Source: Sulfuritalea sp.
GTDB taxonomy: Bacteria; Pseudomonadota; Gammaproteobacteria; Burkholderiales; Rhodocyclaceae
Direction: 5' to 3'
DNA: 64,000 nt
Assembly (NCBI GenBank): GCA_016710465.1
Contig: JADJVS010000012.1
Span: 124,001 to 188,000 of the forward strand
Part shown: piece by piece, positions 1 to 9,016 of the stretch
How positions within the stretch are numbered: the first letter of the stretch is position 1
Layout: every line of letters starts with the position of its first letter
Notes under the pieces: generated by a model
Told to the model about the DNA's origin: nothing
The model's input: only the letters and a program-made list of their open reading frames with translations
Database searches by the model: none
Program-made: the position numbers and the translations under genes

Positions 1-819
1 GACGTGGCGCTGCACGCCCATCCATTCGTAGCATCGGTAGAACTCGCCGAAGTCCGCGGCGACGGGCAGCCCGGCCTTGCGTGCCTGCTCCCAGTAGCGG
101 ATCAGCCAATCCAGGGCAATGTCTTCATCCCATTCGACATAGGCATCCTTCAGCAAGGAAACCATGTCGTAGCTGATCGGCCCATATACCGCGTCCTGGA
201 AGTCGATGATCCCCGGATTGCCCGCGCCGTCGAGGCGCATCAGGTTGCGCGAGTGGTAGTCGCGATGCACGAAGACCTTCGGTTCCGCCAGATTGGCGGC
301 GAGTATCCGCTCGAAGACGTCCTCGATCTGTTGCCGGTCGTGGTCGGAGAGGGCAATGCCGTGGTGCCTGACAAGAAACCATTCCGGAAACAGATCGAGT
401 TCGCGCCGCAACAGGGCACGGTCATACGCCGGCAGGGCACCCGGTCTGCTGGCAAGTTGAATCCGCACCAGGGCCGCAATTGCGTCGGCATACAAGGGCG
501 ATGCATTTTCCGGCGTCAAGGCCTGCAGGTAGGTCGTGTTTCCCAGATCGGACAACAACAGGAACCCGCGCTCCAGATCCTGCGCCAGGACATCGGGCAC
601 ATGGACTCCGGCGTCATGGAACAGCCGTTGCACGTGGAGCCACGGTCGGCAGTCCTCGCTGGCAGGCGGCGCATCCATGACCACGAACGACGAGCCGTCA
701 CCCTTGCGGGCACGGAAATACCTCCTGAAGCTGGCATCGTTCGACGCCGCCGCAAAACTGAACTCGTCACCCGGCCATATGTCGGCAAGCCACTTTTTGA
801 TCTGGTCCTGGCGTTCCAT
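1..819 (-). CDS. amgK: N-acetylmuramate/N-acetylglucosamine kinase AmgK, 3' part cut by window edge
   Basis: Aminoglycoside-phosphotransferase-fold sugar kinase. AmgK phosphorylates the anomeric position of MurNAc/GlcNAc in the cytoplasmic cell-wall recycling route that bypasses de novo UDP-MurNAc synthesis. I translated 273 codons from ATG at 819. The catalytic loop HRDYHSRN lies at residues 185-192 and the metal-binding IIDFQDA at 204-210, both typical of this family. The usual length is about 335 residues, so roughly 60 C-terminal residues lie outside the window. It diverges from lptD; in Pseudomonas amgK-murU also lie beside lptD, which supports the name over a generic phosphotransferase. 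The assignment to AmgK rather than another APH paralogue rests mainly on this context. Confidence 0.8.
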   Translation of the reverse strand, partial: MERQDQIKKWLADIWPGDEFSFAAASNDASFRRYFRARKGDGSSFVVMDAPPASEDCRPWLHVQRLFHDAGVHVPDVLAQDLERGFLLLSDLGNTTYLQALTPENASPLYADAIAALVRIQLASRPGALPAYDRALLRRELDLFPEWFLVRHHGIALSDHDRQQIEDVFERILAANLAEPKVFVHRDYHSRNLMRLDGAGNPGIIDFQDAVYGPISYDMVSLLKDAYVEWDEDIALDWLIRYWEQARKAGLPVAADFGEFYRCYEWMGVQRHV

Positions 820-890
820 GTAGGCGCTGTCCGCGGTGCCGGAAAACACGCAAGAACTCAGTCAGGGAGCGCGTTCCGCAGGGATTGAAG

Positions 891-910
891 TGTTAGAATT
901 ATCGATTCTA
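891..910. promoter_or_regulatory. Divergent promoter region with inverted repeat (amgK/lptD)
   Basis: Toward lptD there is an extended -10 (TGT followed by TAGAAT, 891-899). TAGAAT (894-899) and ATTCTA (905-910) form a 6-bp inverted repeat with a 5-nt spacer. On the other strand GATAAT (898-903) could be a -10 for amgK. No good -35 is visible for lptD. The overlap of both -10s with the dyad suggests mutually exclusive or co-regulated divergent transcription; this is inference. Confidence 0.4.
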
Positions 911-1000
911 GCATCGGCCGGCAAGGGCATTTCCGGCGGGCGACAGGTGTCTCCAGTTTCACGGCCTGTCATCAGCGTTGCGCTAACACTTCGATTCGGC

Positions 1001-3796
1001 ATGCCAACTTCGCGTCGCGGACAATTCGGCCCCGCCTTACCGGCAATTCTGATGCTGCTTGCGGCCGGCTCCGCGGCGGCGGAGCCACTACCCCCATTGC
1101 GCGTCAACCCGGCCTTGCTCGGCGCGGGAACCCCGCCCGCGCTTGCGACTGCAGCATCGCCGCGGACCGCTTCCGTGGCGGTGGCACCGGCTCCCGCGGT
1201 AGCGACGATCGGCACCCAGCCTGTCCAAACGCCCGCGCCGACGCCGCAGGCAACACCCATTTCCGCCCTGGCGCCCATGGCTGCGCCCGCCCCCCGGCCG
1301 GCCACCCAACCGCCACCCGCGGCGGCGGCCGGCCCTGGCGCCGCGAGTCCCGCCGTGCCGGCGCAGGCCAAGGCCACGGCAACAGGAATGGCCAAGGCGG
1401 TAGTCGCCCCACCACAGGCTGCCGTGAGCGCGGCCGCCGGCAAGGCAACCGGGCTCGGCTTGCCGGCGCCGCAGCACGAGTCCGTCGCCAAACCCGTGGA
1501 GCCGCCGCAAGTCGAAGAGCGGCCGGCGTTGCCGCCCTTGTATTCCGCCCATGTCGCGGCGGGTGAACTGCCGGTACCGGACCTGCGCCAGTCGCCCCGC
1601 ATCTCGCCCTATTTGAAGCAGCCGGGCGAGGAATTGCCGACCTTCGTTTCCGCTGAGCGAATCAGCGGAAGAAACGACGTTGACGTCGTTGCCGAAGGCG
1701 ACGTCGAATTGCGCAAGCGCAATTCGATCCTGGTCGCCGACCGCCTGACCTACCGCCAGATTGCCGACGAAGTCGAGGCCGAGGGAAACGTCCGCCTGTC
1801 GCGTGACGGTGATCGCGTCAGCGGCCCGCGCATGAAGATGAAGCTCGACGACAGTACTGGGGTGTTCGAGCAACCCAACTACAGCATCCGCCGCATCAAG
1901 ACCGGATCCGCCCCCACGCTCTGGACCGGCAACGAGGAACGTGAATCGCGCGAATTGACCACCGGGAGTGGCGCCGCGTCGAGCATGGAATTCGAGGGAG
2001 AGGGCAAGTATCGGCTGCGGGATGCGACCTACAGCACCTGCGCGCCGGCGCCCGGAGGCGCGCCGGACTGGTTTGCCCGCACCAGCGACTTGCGCCTTGA
2101 CTATGAAAGCGAACAAGGTACGGCGCGCGATGCCACGCTGTATTTTCAGGGCGCTCCGATGCTCTATGCGCCCTGGCTCAGCTTTTCGCTCAACAACGAG
2201 CGCAAGAGCGGCCTGCTGACGCCTACCGCGGGCTCCACCAGCCAGGGCGGCGCCGAATTCACCCAGCCGTTTTACTGGAACATCGCGCCAAACATGGATG
2301 CCACGATCGCGCCACGCATCATGGCCAAGCGCGGCACCTTGTGGAAAGGCGAATACCGCTACCTGCAGCCGTCATATGCGGGGAGCATCGAGGCCCAATA
2401 CCTCCCCGAGGACAAGCTGCTGCACAAGCGTCGATCGAACTATTCCCTCAGCCACACGCAGAGCCTGGGCTATGGATTCTCCGGCTCGCTTGCCCTGAAC
2501 GGCGCGTCGGACAACACTTACTTCAGCGACCTCAGCAATGGATCCTCGGTGATCGCGCAGACCAACCTGCTCCGCCAGGGCACCCTGAGCTATAGCGGTG
2601 GCTGGTGGTCCGCCAACCTGCTGGCGCAGAGTTACCAGACCCTCCAGGATCCCTCCCTGCCGCGGGTTGCCGAACCGTATCGACGCCTGCCGCAAATCAC
2701 CGTGGATGCCGCTCGCGGCGACCTGCCGCTCGGAATGAACTTTGCGTTTCGCGGCGAGCACGTGAATTTCCGCAACCCCGCGCTGGTTCAGGGGCGGCGC
2801 TTCACGCTGTACCCGCAATTGTCCTTGCCCCTGCAGACCGAAGTGCTCAGCGTGACTCCGAAAATCGGTGTGCATTCCACCCAGTACACGCTCGATGGCC
2901 AGGCCGCGGGCGTTCCAAGCAAGCTCACGCGCAACCTGCCCATCCTCAGCCTGGATTCGTCGGTAACCTTCGAACGCCCCGTATCGTTGATGGGTAACGC
3001 CTTGACCCAGACCCTTGAGCCGCGGCTTTACTATCTCTTTGTGCCGGAGCGGGACCAGCGCCTGATTCCGGTGTTCGATACCGCGGTAACCGATTTCAAC
3101 TTCGCGCAGATATTCGGCGAGAACCGCTACGGCGGCGGCGATCGCATCGGCGACGCGAACCAGGTGACCGCCATGCTCACGTCGCGCCTGATCGACCCGC
3201 AGACGGGCGCCGAGAGCCTGCGCGCCGCGTTCGGCCAGCGCTTTTACCTGAGTACCCAGAAAGTCGGCCTGCCCGGCGAGGTGCTGCGCAGCGACCGCCA
3301 GACCGATTTCCTGGGCTCGCTCTCGGGCCGGATACTTCCCAGAACGTACGCCGACGTCGGCGTGCAATACAACCCGCGACTCAACCGTGTCGAGCGCCTC
3401 AATCTCGGCGGCCGCTACCAGCCCGAGGCCGGCAAGGTCGTCAATGCCGGCTACCGCTATTCGCGAGACCAACTCGGGCAAATCGACATTTCCGGCCAGT
3501 GGCCGATGTTCGGTGGCTGGCATGCCGTCGGCCGCGTCAATTACTCCACCAAGGAAAGCCGCATGATCGAATCCGTGGTCGGCCTCGAATACGATGGCGG
3601 CTGCTGGGTTGGACGGGTGGTGATGCAGCGCCTGGCCACCCAGACCCAGCAGTCGAACACGGCGCTGTTCTTCCAACTGGAGTTGAATGGTTTCGCCAAG
3701 GTTGGTTCAAATCCACTTGACATTCTCAAGCGCAACGTTCCGGGCTATGGCGTAATCAACCAGCAGGCAGCGGACACGCAGGCGATAGCCCAATGA
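1001..3796 (+). CDS. lptD: LPS-assembly protein LptD
   Basis: Outer-membrane beta-barrel that, with LptE, inserts lipopolysaccharide into the outer leaflet. The ATG at 1001 is chosen because it gives a clear signal peptide (residues 1-27, ending GSAAA); an upstream GTG frame adds 55 residues that do not look like an exported protein. Residues about 43-165 are a long Ala/Pro-rich low-complexity segment. An LptA/OstA-like domain follows (about 214-300, beginning FVSAERISG), then the barrel (about 345-915). Only two Cys are obvious in the mature protein (about 347 and 868), enough for one inter-domain disulfide rather than the two of E. coli. At 931 aa it is longer than the usual 780-800, explained by the linker. 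Its stop overlaps surA by 4 nt. Confidence 0.93.
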   Translation: MPTSRRGQFGPALPAILMLLAAGSAAAEPLPPLRVNPALLGAGTPPALATAASPRTASVAVAPAPAVATIGTQPVQTPAPTPQATPISALAPMAAPAPRPATQPPPAAAAGPGAASPAVPAQAKATATGMAKAVVAPPQAAVSAAAGKATGLGLPAPQHESVAKPVEPPQVEERPALPPLYSAHVAAGELPVPDLRQSPRISPYLKQPGEELPTFVSAERISGRNDVDVVAEGDVELRKRNSILVADRLTYRQIADEVEAEGNVRLSRDGDRVSGPRMKMKLDDSTGVFEQPNYSIRRIKTGSAPTLWTGNEERESRELTTGSGAASSMEFEGEGKYRLRDATYSTCAPAPGGAPDWFARTSDLRLDYESEQGTARDATLYFQGAPMLYAPWLSFSLNNERKSGLLTPTAGSTSQGGAEFTQPFYWNIAPNMDATIAPRIMAKRGTLWKGEYRYLQPSYAGSIEAQYLPEDKLLHKRRSNYSLSHTQSLGYGFSGSLALNGASDNTYFSDLSNGSSVIAQTNLLRQGTLSYSGGWWSANLLAQSYQTLQDPSLPRVAEPYRRLPQITVDAARGDLPLGMNFAFRGEHVNFRNPALVQGRRFTLYPQLSLPLQTEVLSVTPKIGVHSTQYTLDGQAAGVPSKLTRNLPILSLDSSVTFERPVSLMGNALTQTLEPRLYYLFVPERDQRLIPVFDTAVTDFNFAQIFGENRYGGGDRIGDANQVTAMLTSRLIDPQTGAESLRAAFGQRFYLSTQKVGLPGEVLRSDRQTDFLGSLSGRILPRTYADVGVQYNPRLNRVERLNLGGRYQPEAGKVVNAGYRYSRDQLGQIDISGQWPMFGGWHAVGRVNYSTKESRMIESVVGLEYDGGCWVGRVVMQRLATQTQQSNTALFFQLELNGFAKVGSNPLDILKRNVPGYGVINQQAADTQAIAQ

Positions 3797-5106
3797 TTGC
3801 CAGATTGCTTCTGCTTTGCGGGTTTGTGATCTTCGGCGTGCCGTCGCTCCAGGCCCAGACCCGCCGCAGCGTCCCGCTGGAAGTCGACCGGGTAGTCGCC
3901 GTAGTCAATGACGAAGCAATAACCGCATTTGAGCTGCGCGCGCGCGTCGCCCAAACGGAGCGCCAGTTGCGCGCCCAGCGAGCCCAGATCCCCAGCCGCG
4001 AGGTTCTCGAACGGCAGATGCTCGAAAGAATGATCACCGACCGGGTGCAACTTCAGTTCGCCCGCGAAACGGGGCTGCGAGTCTCCGATATCGAGCTGGA
4101 TGCCGCAATTCGACGCATCGCGGAAAACAACAAGCTCGGCCTCGCCGAATTTCGCGCCGCGCTCGAGCGGGATGGCCTGGTCTGGCCCAAGTTTCGCGAG
4201 GAGATCCGCGAGGAGATCGTGCTGTCGCGGCTGCGCGACCGCGAAGTCGAAAGCCGCATCGTGGTTTCCGATGGCGAAATCGACAACTATCTGGCGAACC
4301 CGGAACCAATCGAGGCCGGCGCCCAGGAAGCCAATGTTTCGCATATCGTGATCCGGATACCCGAGCAGGCCAGTCCGGACCAGTTGATGCGGATTGGCGC
4401 GCGGGCGCAATCCGCGCTCGACCAGTTGCGACGTGGCGAGGACTTCGTAAAAGTTGCCGCCAGTTTCTCGGATGCGCCGGACGGGCTCACCGGCGGAGTC
4501 ATGGGAATGCGCCCATTGGATCGATTGCCCGCGCTCTATGCCGACGCCTTGAAGAAGCTCAAACCCGGCGAGCTCAGCGACATCCTCCGCAGCCCGGCCG
4601 GATTTCACATCGTCAAACTGGTGGAAATGCGCGGCACTGGCCCCGCCAAGGGCCCGGTGGCCTTGCGGCAGACCCGCGCGCGCCACATACTGATCAAGGT
4701 CAATCAATTGGTGACCGAGGCCGAGGCGCGGCGCAAGCTGGTGGCGATCAAGGAGCGGCTGGACAACGGTGCGGACTTCGCCGAAATCGCGCGCCTGAAT
4801 TCCAACGACTTGTCCGCGGCACGCGGCGGCGACCTGGGTTGGCTGAACCAGGGCGATACCGTTCCGGATTTCGAAAAGGCCATGGATGCGCTGAAGATCA
4901 AGGAAGTCAGCGCCCCCATCCAGTCGCCCTTTGGCTTTCATCTGATCCAGGTGCTTGAACGGCGCACTGAAGACGCCACCGCCGAACGCCAGCGCCAGAC
5001 GGCGCGGCAAGTGCTGCGCGAACGCAAGGCGGACGAGGCCCACCAGGACTGGATCCGGCAAATGCGCGACCGCGCCTATGTCGAGTACCGCGTCGAAGAA
5101 CGCTAA
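3793..5106 (+). CDS. surA: Periplasmic chaperone / peptidyl-prolyl isomerase SurA
   Basis: Folds outer-membrane barrel proteins, including LptD, in the periplasm. The signal peptide is residues 1-22 (ending SLQAQ). The N-terminal SurA domain starts VDRVVAVVNDEAIT, and two parvulin domains follow at about 178-280 (start SHIVIRI) and 290-392 (start ARHILIKV). Length 437 aa is normal. It starts in an ATGA overlap with lptD and overlaps pdxA by 29 nt, reproducing the common lptD-surA-pdxA-rsmA order of proteobacteria. Confidence 0.95.
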   Translation: MIARLLLLCGFVIFGVPSLQAQTRRSVPLEVDRVVAVVNDEAITAFELRARVAQTERQLRAQRAQIPSREVLERQMLERMITDRVQLQFARETGLRVSDIELDAAIRRIAENNKLGLAEFRAALERDGLVWPKFREEIREEIVLSRLRDREVESRIVVSDGEIDNYLANPEPIEAGAQEANVSHIVIRIPEQASPDQLMRIGARAQSALDQLRRGEDFVKVAASFSDAPDGLTGGVMGMRPLDRLPALYADALKKLKPGELSDILRSPAGFHIVKLVEMRGTGPAKGPVALRQTRARHILIKVNQLVTEAEARRKLVAIKERLDNGADFAEIARLNSNDLSAARGGDLGWLNQGDTVPDFEKAMDALKIKEVSAPIQSPFGFHLIQVLERRTEDATAERQRQTARQVLRERKADEAHQDWIRQMRDRAYVEYRVEER

Positions 5107-6145
5107 GCCGGTCATCGCCGTCACGTCCGGCGAGCCGTCCGGTATCGGGCCGGATATCTGCCTGCATCTCGCGAAACGCGAATGGAATGCGCGCCTTGTG
5201 GTGCTGGGCGACCGCGAACTCTTCGCCACGCGCGCCGCATCGCTCGGCCTGGACCCGGGCCTGATCGAGCTTCACCACGTCCCCCTGCGCCAGCCGTCGC
5301 TTCCCGGGAAGCTCGACCCGGCGAACGCCGCGTATGTGCTTGAACTGCTCGACCTCGCGCTGGCCGGGTGTCGATCCGGGGATTACGCCGCCATGGTGAC
5401 GGCACCGGTGCACAAGGGTGTCATCAATGACGCCGGGATTGCCTTTACCGGCCATACCGAGTACCTGGCGGAGCACACCGGGACCCCGCGCGTGGTGATG
5501 ATGCTCGCGGGCGCCGGCTTGCGCGTCGCGCTCGCCACCACGCACCTTGCGCTTGCCGAAGTTCCCGCCGCGATCACGCGGCACGAGCTGGACACCACGT
5601 TGCGCATTCTCCACGCCGACCTGAGCGCCAAGTTCGGCATCGCCCGACCGCGCATCCTGGTTGCCGGCCTCAATCCCCATGCCGGCGAAGGCGGCCACAT
5701 GGGCCGGGAGGAAATCGAGGTGATCGCGCCGGTGCTCGATGCCTTGCGCGCCGAAGGCATGGACCTTGTCGGCCCGCTGCCGGCCGACACGCTATTCACC
5801 CGGAATGTCCTTGCCGGATCCGATGCCCAGCTCGCGATGTACCACGACCAGGGCCTGGCCGTGCTCAAGTACGCGGCCTTCGATGAGGGCATCAACGTCA
5901 CGCTGGGCCTGCCCATCATCCGCACCTCGGTGGACCACGGCACGGCGCTCGACCTGGCCGGTTCCGGCAAGGCCTCGCCGACCAGCCTGTTCGCGGCAAT
6001 CGATGCCGCGATCGACATGGCGCGGCGACGGATCGCGCCGCCCGCAGGGCCGCCCCAAGGGCCGCGCAGCCATGACCCGGAGGCGGCGCAGCCGCCGAAC
6101 CAAGGTAACCCCCTCTCGGCGAGAGGGGGCGGGGGGGTGATCTGA
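5078..6145 (+). CDS. pdxA: 4-hydroxythreonine-4-phosphate dehydrogenase PdxA
   Basis: NAD-dependent oxidation of 4-phosphohydroxy-L-threonine in pyridoxal phosphate synthesis. The ATG at 5078 lies inside the end of surA and puts the family start motif VIAVTSGEPSGIGPD near residue 12. The metal/substrate segments GHTEYLAE, YHDQGLAVLKY and VDHGTALDLAG are intact. Length is 355 aa versus about 330 usual. The last 26-30 residues (Pro/Gly/Arg-rich, ending GGGGVI) are encoded by a repeated hairpin element (6041-6141), so this tail is an insertion-derived extension, not part of the enzyme fold. Confidence 0.93.
   Translation: MSSTASKNAKPVIAVTSGEPSGIGPDICLHLAKREWNARLVVLGDRELFATRAASLGLDPGLIELHHVPLRQPSLPGKLDPANAAYVLELLDLALAGCRSGDYAAMVTAPVHKGVINDAGIAFTGHTEYLAEHTGTPRVVMMLAGAGLRVALATTHLALAEVPAAITRHELDTTLRILHADLSAKFGIARPRILVAGLNPHAGEGGHMGREEIEVIAPVLDALRAEGMDLVGPLPADTLFTRNVLAGSDAQLAMYHDQGLAVLKYAAFDEGINVTLGLPIIRTSVDHGTALDLAGSGKASPTSLFAAIDAAIDMARRRIAPPAGPPQGPRSHDPEAAQPPNQGNPLSARGGGGVI
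6041..6141. repeat. Composite hairpin repeat, copy 1 (in pdxA 3' end)
   Basis: Box GGGCCGCCCCAAGG (6047-6060), then a hairpin GGCGGC-GCA-GCCGCC followed by GAACC, then a C/G hairpin CCCCCTCTC-GGC-GAGAGGGGG. The same order of parts occurs at 45206-45310 and, inverted, at 49230-49335. Here it is translated as the C-terminus of PdxA and ends right at the stop codon. Confidence 0.7.
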
Positions 6146-6928
6146 ATGTGCCAACTGCTGGGCATGAACTGCAATGTCCCGACCGACATCTGCTTTTCCT
6201 TCGAGGGCTTCCGTATCCGCGGCGGCCTCACGGATGTGCACCAGGACGGATGGGGCATCGCGTTTTTCGAGGGCCCCGGCTGCCGCGTCTTCCTCGATGT
6301 CGCGCCATCGGCGAAATCGCCCGTGGCCGAACTGGTGCGCAACTACCCCATCCATTCGAAGAACGTCATCGCCCACATCCGCAAGGCGACCCAAGGCCGC
6401 ATCGCCCTGGAGAACACCCACCCCTTCCAGCGTGAGCTTTGGGGTCGCTACTGGATCTTTGCCCACAACGGCAACCTCAAGGGCTTTGCGCCGGTACTGG
6501 ACGGAAGCTTCGTCCCGGTGGGCGACACGGATTCCGAACTGGCGTTCTGCTACCTGTTGCAACGCCTGCGCGCCGAGTTCGGCGAGGCCATGCCCTTGCG
6601 CAGTCCGATGTTCGACTTCCTCGCCGACATCACCCGCGAGATTGCCAGCCATGGCGAGTTCAACTTCCTGCTGAGCAACGGCAATTGCCTGTATGCCCAT
6701 TGCGCCACCAAGCTCTCGTTCATCCTCCGTCAGGCACCCTTCGCGGTCGCGCATCTCGCGGACCAGGATGTCAGTGTCGATTTCAGCGCCATCGCCAGCG
6801 CCGCGGACCGCGTTGCGGTGATCGCGACGCTGCCCCTGACCGACAACGAGGCGTGGACCGCGATCGCGCCCGGCACGCTGATGGTCTTCCACGAGGGCAT
6901 GCCGGCCGGCACGGCCGTCACCGCGTGA
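6146..6928 (+). CDS. Class II glutamine amidotransferase (YafJ-like)
   Basis: N-terminal-nucleophile amidohydrolase. Cys2, exposed after Met removal (MCQLLGMN), is the expected nucleophile. DGWGIAFF, the HIRKAT segment and the oxyanion loop FAHNGNL match the GATase_6/YafJ group. Length 260 aa is normal. No synthetase domain is attached, so the acceptor of the ammonia is unknown. It starts directly after the pdxA stop and overlaps rsmA by 4 nt (GTGA), so it is cotranscribed with pdxA-rsmA. Family assignment is secure; its physiological role is not. Confidence 0.88.
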   Translation: MCQLLGMNCNVPTDICFSFEGFRIRGGLTDVHQDGWGIAFFEGPGCRVFLDVAPSAKSPVAELVRNYPIHSKNVIAHIRKATQGRIALENTHPFQRELWGRYWIFAHNGNLKGFAPVLDGSFVPVGDTDSELAFCYLLQRLRAEFGEAMPLRSPMFDFLADITREIASHGEFNFLLSNGNCLYAHCATKLSFILRQAPFAVAHLADQDVSVDFSAIASAADRVAVIATLPLTDNEAWTAIAPGTLMVFHEGMPAGTAVTA

Positions 6929-7734
6929 AGATCGTCGCCGGACACACTGCCCGCAAGCGCTTCGGGCAGAACTTCCTCGTCTCGGACGGGGTCATCCGCA
7001 AGATCATCGATGCCGTCGCGCCACGCAAGGGCGATACCGTGGTCGAGATCGGGCCGGGGCTGGGCGCCCTGACCGAGCCGCTGCTGGATCGCATCGACCA
7101 TCTGCACGTGGTCGAGATCGACCGCGACCTGATTGCCCGCCTGCGACAGCGCTTTCCCCCGGAACGACTGTCCATCCATGAGGGCGATGCCCTCGAATTC
7201 GACTTCGGCACGCTGCAGGGCGAAGCGCGGCTGAAGATCGTCGGCAACCTGCCCTACAACATTTCCAGTCCGCTGCTGTTCCACCTGGTCCGCTTCGCTC
7301 CCCTGGTTTATGACATGCACTTCATGCTGCAAAAGGAAGTGGTCGACCGCATGGTGGCGGCCCCAGGCAGCAAGGATTTCGGCAGGTTGTCGGTGATGTT
7401 GCAATACCACTTTCACATGGAACGCCTTTTCATTGTCCCGCCGGGGTCCTTCAACCCGCCGCCGAAAGTCGACTCCGCCATCGTGCGCATGATTCCGATC
7501 GATCACTTGAAAGTCGGCGCTGGCGAGACGGTGAAAAATCACGACCGGTTTGCCAGCGTCGTGGCCAGCGCGTTCTCCCAGCGCCGCAAGATGCTGCGCA
7601 ACACCCTGCGCGAGCTGATCGCCGAAGCAGACCTGGCGGCCCTTGGCATCACCCCGACCGACCGCGCCGAGGACATCGCCGTCGCCGACTATGTCCGCCT
7701 CGCCAACTTCCTCGCCGGCGGCGGTGGCTGCTGA
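6925..7734 (+). CDS. rsmA: 16S rRNA (A1518/A1519) dimethyltransferase RsmA/KsgA
   Basis: Dimethylates two adjacent adenosines near the 3' end of 16S rRNA during late 30S assembly. GTG at 6925 overlaps the amidotransferase stop and gives the canonical start KIVAGHTARKRFGQNFL. SAM motif EIGPGLGALT and catalytic NLPYNISSP are present. Length 269 aa is normal. Within a variable loop before the C-terminal domain it carries LKVGAGETVKN, encoded by one copy of the dispersed 20-nt repeat (7512-7531). Confidence 0.95.
   Translation: MKIVAGHTARKRFGQNFLVSDGVIRKIIDAVAPRKGDTVVEIGPGLGALTEPLLDRIDHLHVVEIDRDLIARLRQRFPPERLSIHEGDALEFDFGTLQGEARLKIVGNLPYNISSPLLFHLVRFAPLVYDMHFMLQKEVVDRMVAAPGSKDFGRLSVMLQYHFHMERLFIVPPGSFNPPPKVDSAIVRMIPIDHLKVGAGETVKNHDRFASVVASAFSQRRKMLRNTLRELIAEADLAALGITPTDRAEDIAVADYVRLANFLAGGGGC
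7512..7531 (+). repeat. Dispersed 20-nt repeat copy (in rsmA)
   Basis: AGTCGGCGCTGGCGAGACGG, 19/20 to the core AGTCGGCGCTGGCGATACGG. It is read in frame as VGAGETV within a variable loop of RsmA. Confidence 0.6.
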
Positions 7735-8986
7735 ATCCAAGGGGCGGCACGTCGTCGTTGTCGGCGGCGGCCCGGCCGGCCTGATGGCGGCGGAAGTTCT
7801 GAGCCAGTCCGGCGCGGACGTCGATCTCTACGACGCCATGCCCTCGGTGGCACGCAAATTCCTGCTCGCCGGGCGCGGCGGCCTCAACCTGACCCACGCC
7901 GAGGCACCGAAGATATTTCTGACCCGCTATGGCGTACGCCAGGCCGAGATCGGCCGCTGGCTGGCCGAGTTCGGGCCGGCGCAACTTCGTGCATGGGCGA
8001 GTGGTCTCGGCATCGATACCTTCGTCGGCAGTTCCGGTCGCGTGTTCCCGGCGGAAATGAAGGCCGCCCCCCTGCTGCGCGCCTGGCTGCACCGGCTGCG
8101 ACAGGGCGGCGTGCGTTTTCACGCCCGACATCGCTGGCGCGGCTGGATGCCGGATGGGCGCAGCCTGCGCTTTCTGGCGCCGGGCGGCGAGCTTGCCGTC
8201 ACCGCGGATGCCTGCCTGCTGGCGCTGGGGGGCGGCAGTTGGGCCCGGCTTGGCTCGGACGGCGCATGGGTCCCGCTGCTCGAAGCCCGAGGCGCACGAG
8301 TACAGCTGCTGAGGCCCGCCAACTGCGGTTTCAACGTGGGCTGGAGCGAGCACCTGCGGCAAGGCTTTGCCGGAGCGGCGGTAAAGAACGTTGCCGCCAG
8401 CCACCTGGATGCCAGCGGAATTACGGTGGCGCGCAGGGGCGAGTTCCTGGTGACAACCTATGGCGTCGAGGGCAGCCTGATCTACGCCCTGGCGGCCGGC
8501 CTGCGCGACCGCATCGAGGCGGACGGCAGCGCCACGCTGCTGCTTGACCTGTTGCCCGACCGTGCATTGGAACGACTGCGGCAAGACCTCGAACGGCCGC
8601 GCGGGCGAGACAGCCTGGCCAACCACCTGCGGCGCAAGTGCGGCATCGAGGGCGTCAAGGCCGCGCTGCTGCGCGAGGCGGTGCCGGCAGGTGATCTCGA
8701 TCATCCGGCCAGGCTCGCCGCCCGAATCAAGGCGCTGCCCTTGCGGCTTGATTCCCCGCGTCCGCTAGATGAAGCCATCAGCAGCGCCGGTGGCGTGGAT
8801 TTCGCCAGCCTCGATGACGGGCTCATGCTGCGCGAGCTGCCTGGCGTGTTCTGCGCCGGCGAAATGCTCGACTGGGAAGCGCCCACGGGGGGCTACCTGC
8901 TCACCGCCTGCATGGCCAGCGGTCGCGTCGCTGCCCGGGGCATGCTGCGCTGGCTGGGTAATCCTGGCAAGCCTGCCGGGCGATAA
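7724..8986 (+). CDS. NAD(P)/FAD-dependent flavoprotein, HI0933/TIGR03862-like
   Basis: Rossmann FAD-binding protein. VVVVGGGPAGLMAAEVLSQ at the N-terminus is the dinucleotide fold, KFLLAGRGGLNLTH is the family signature, and the C-terminal GVFCAGEMLDWEAPTGGY closes the FAD site. Length from GTG 7724 is 420 aa. An in-frame ATG at 7691 is also possible but lies deeper in rsmA. The substrate is not known for this family. It overlaps rsmA by 11 nt. Confidence 0.85.
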   Translation: MAAESKGRHVVVVGGGPAGLMAAEVLSQSGADVDLYDAMPSVARKFLLAGRGGLNLTHAEAPKIFLTRYGVRQAEIGRWLAEFGPAQLRAWASGLGIDTFVGSSGRVFPAEMKAAPLLRAWLHRLRQGGVRFHARHRWRGWMPDGRSLRFLAPGGELAVTADACLLALGGGSWARLGSDGAWVPLLEARGARVQLLRPANCGFNVGWSEHLRQGFAGAAVKNVAASHLDASGITVARRGEFLVTTYGVEGSLIYALAAGLRDRIEADGSATLLLDLLPDRALERLRQDLERPRGRDSLANHLRRKCGIEGVKAALLREAVPAGDLDHPARLAARIKALPLRLDSPRPLDEAISSAGGVDFASLDDGLMLRELPGVFCAGEMLDWEAPTGGYLLTACMASGRVAARGMLRWLGNPGKPAGR

Positions 8987-9016
8987 TCGGGCTCCCGTAT
9001 CACTTCACGACGCGCC

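Noticed and set aside
836..1000. GTG start giving LptD 55 more residues
   Set aside because: It would bury the signal peptide and cover the promoter-like region; ATG 1001 gives a normal exported protein.
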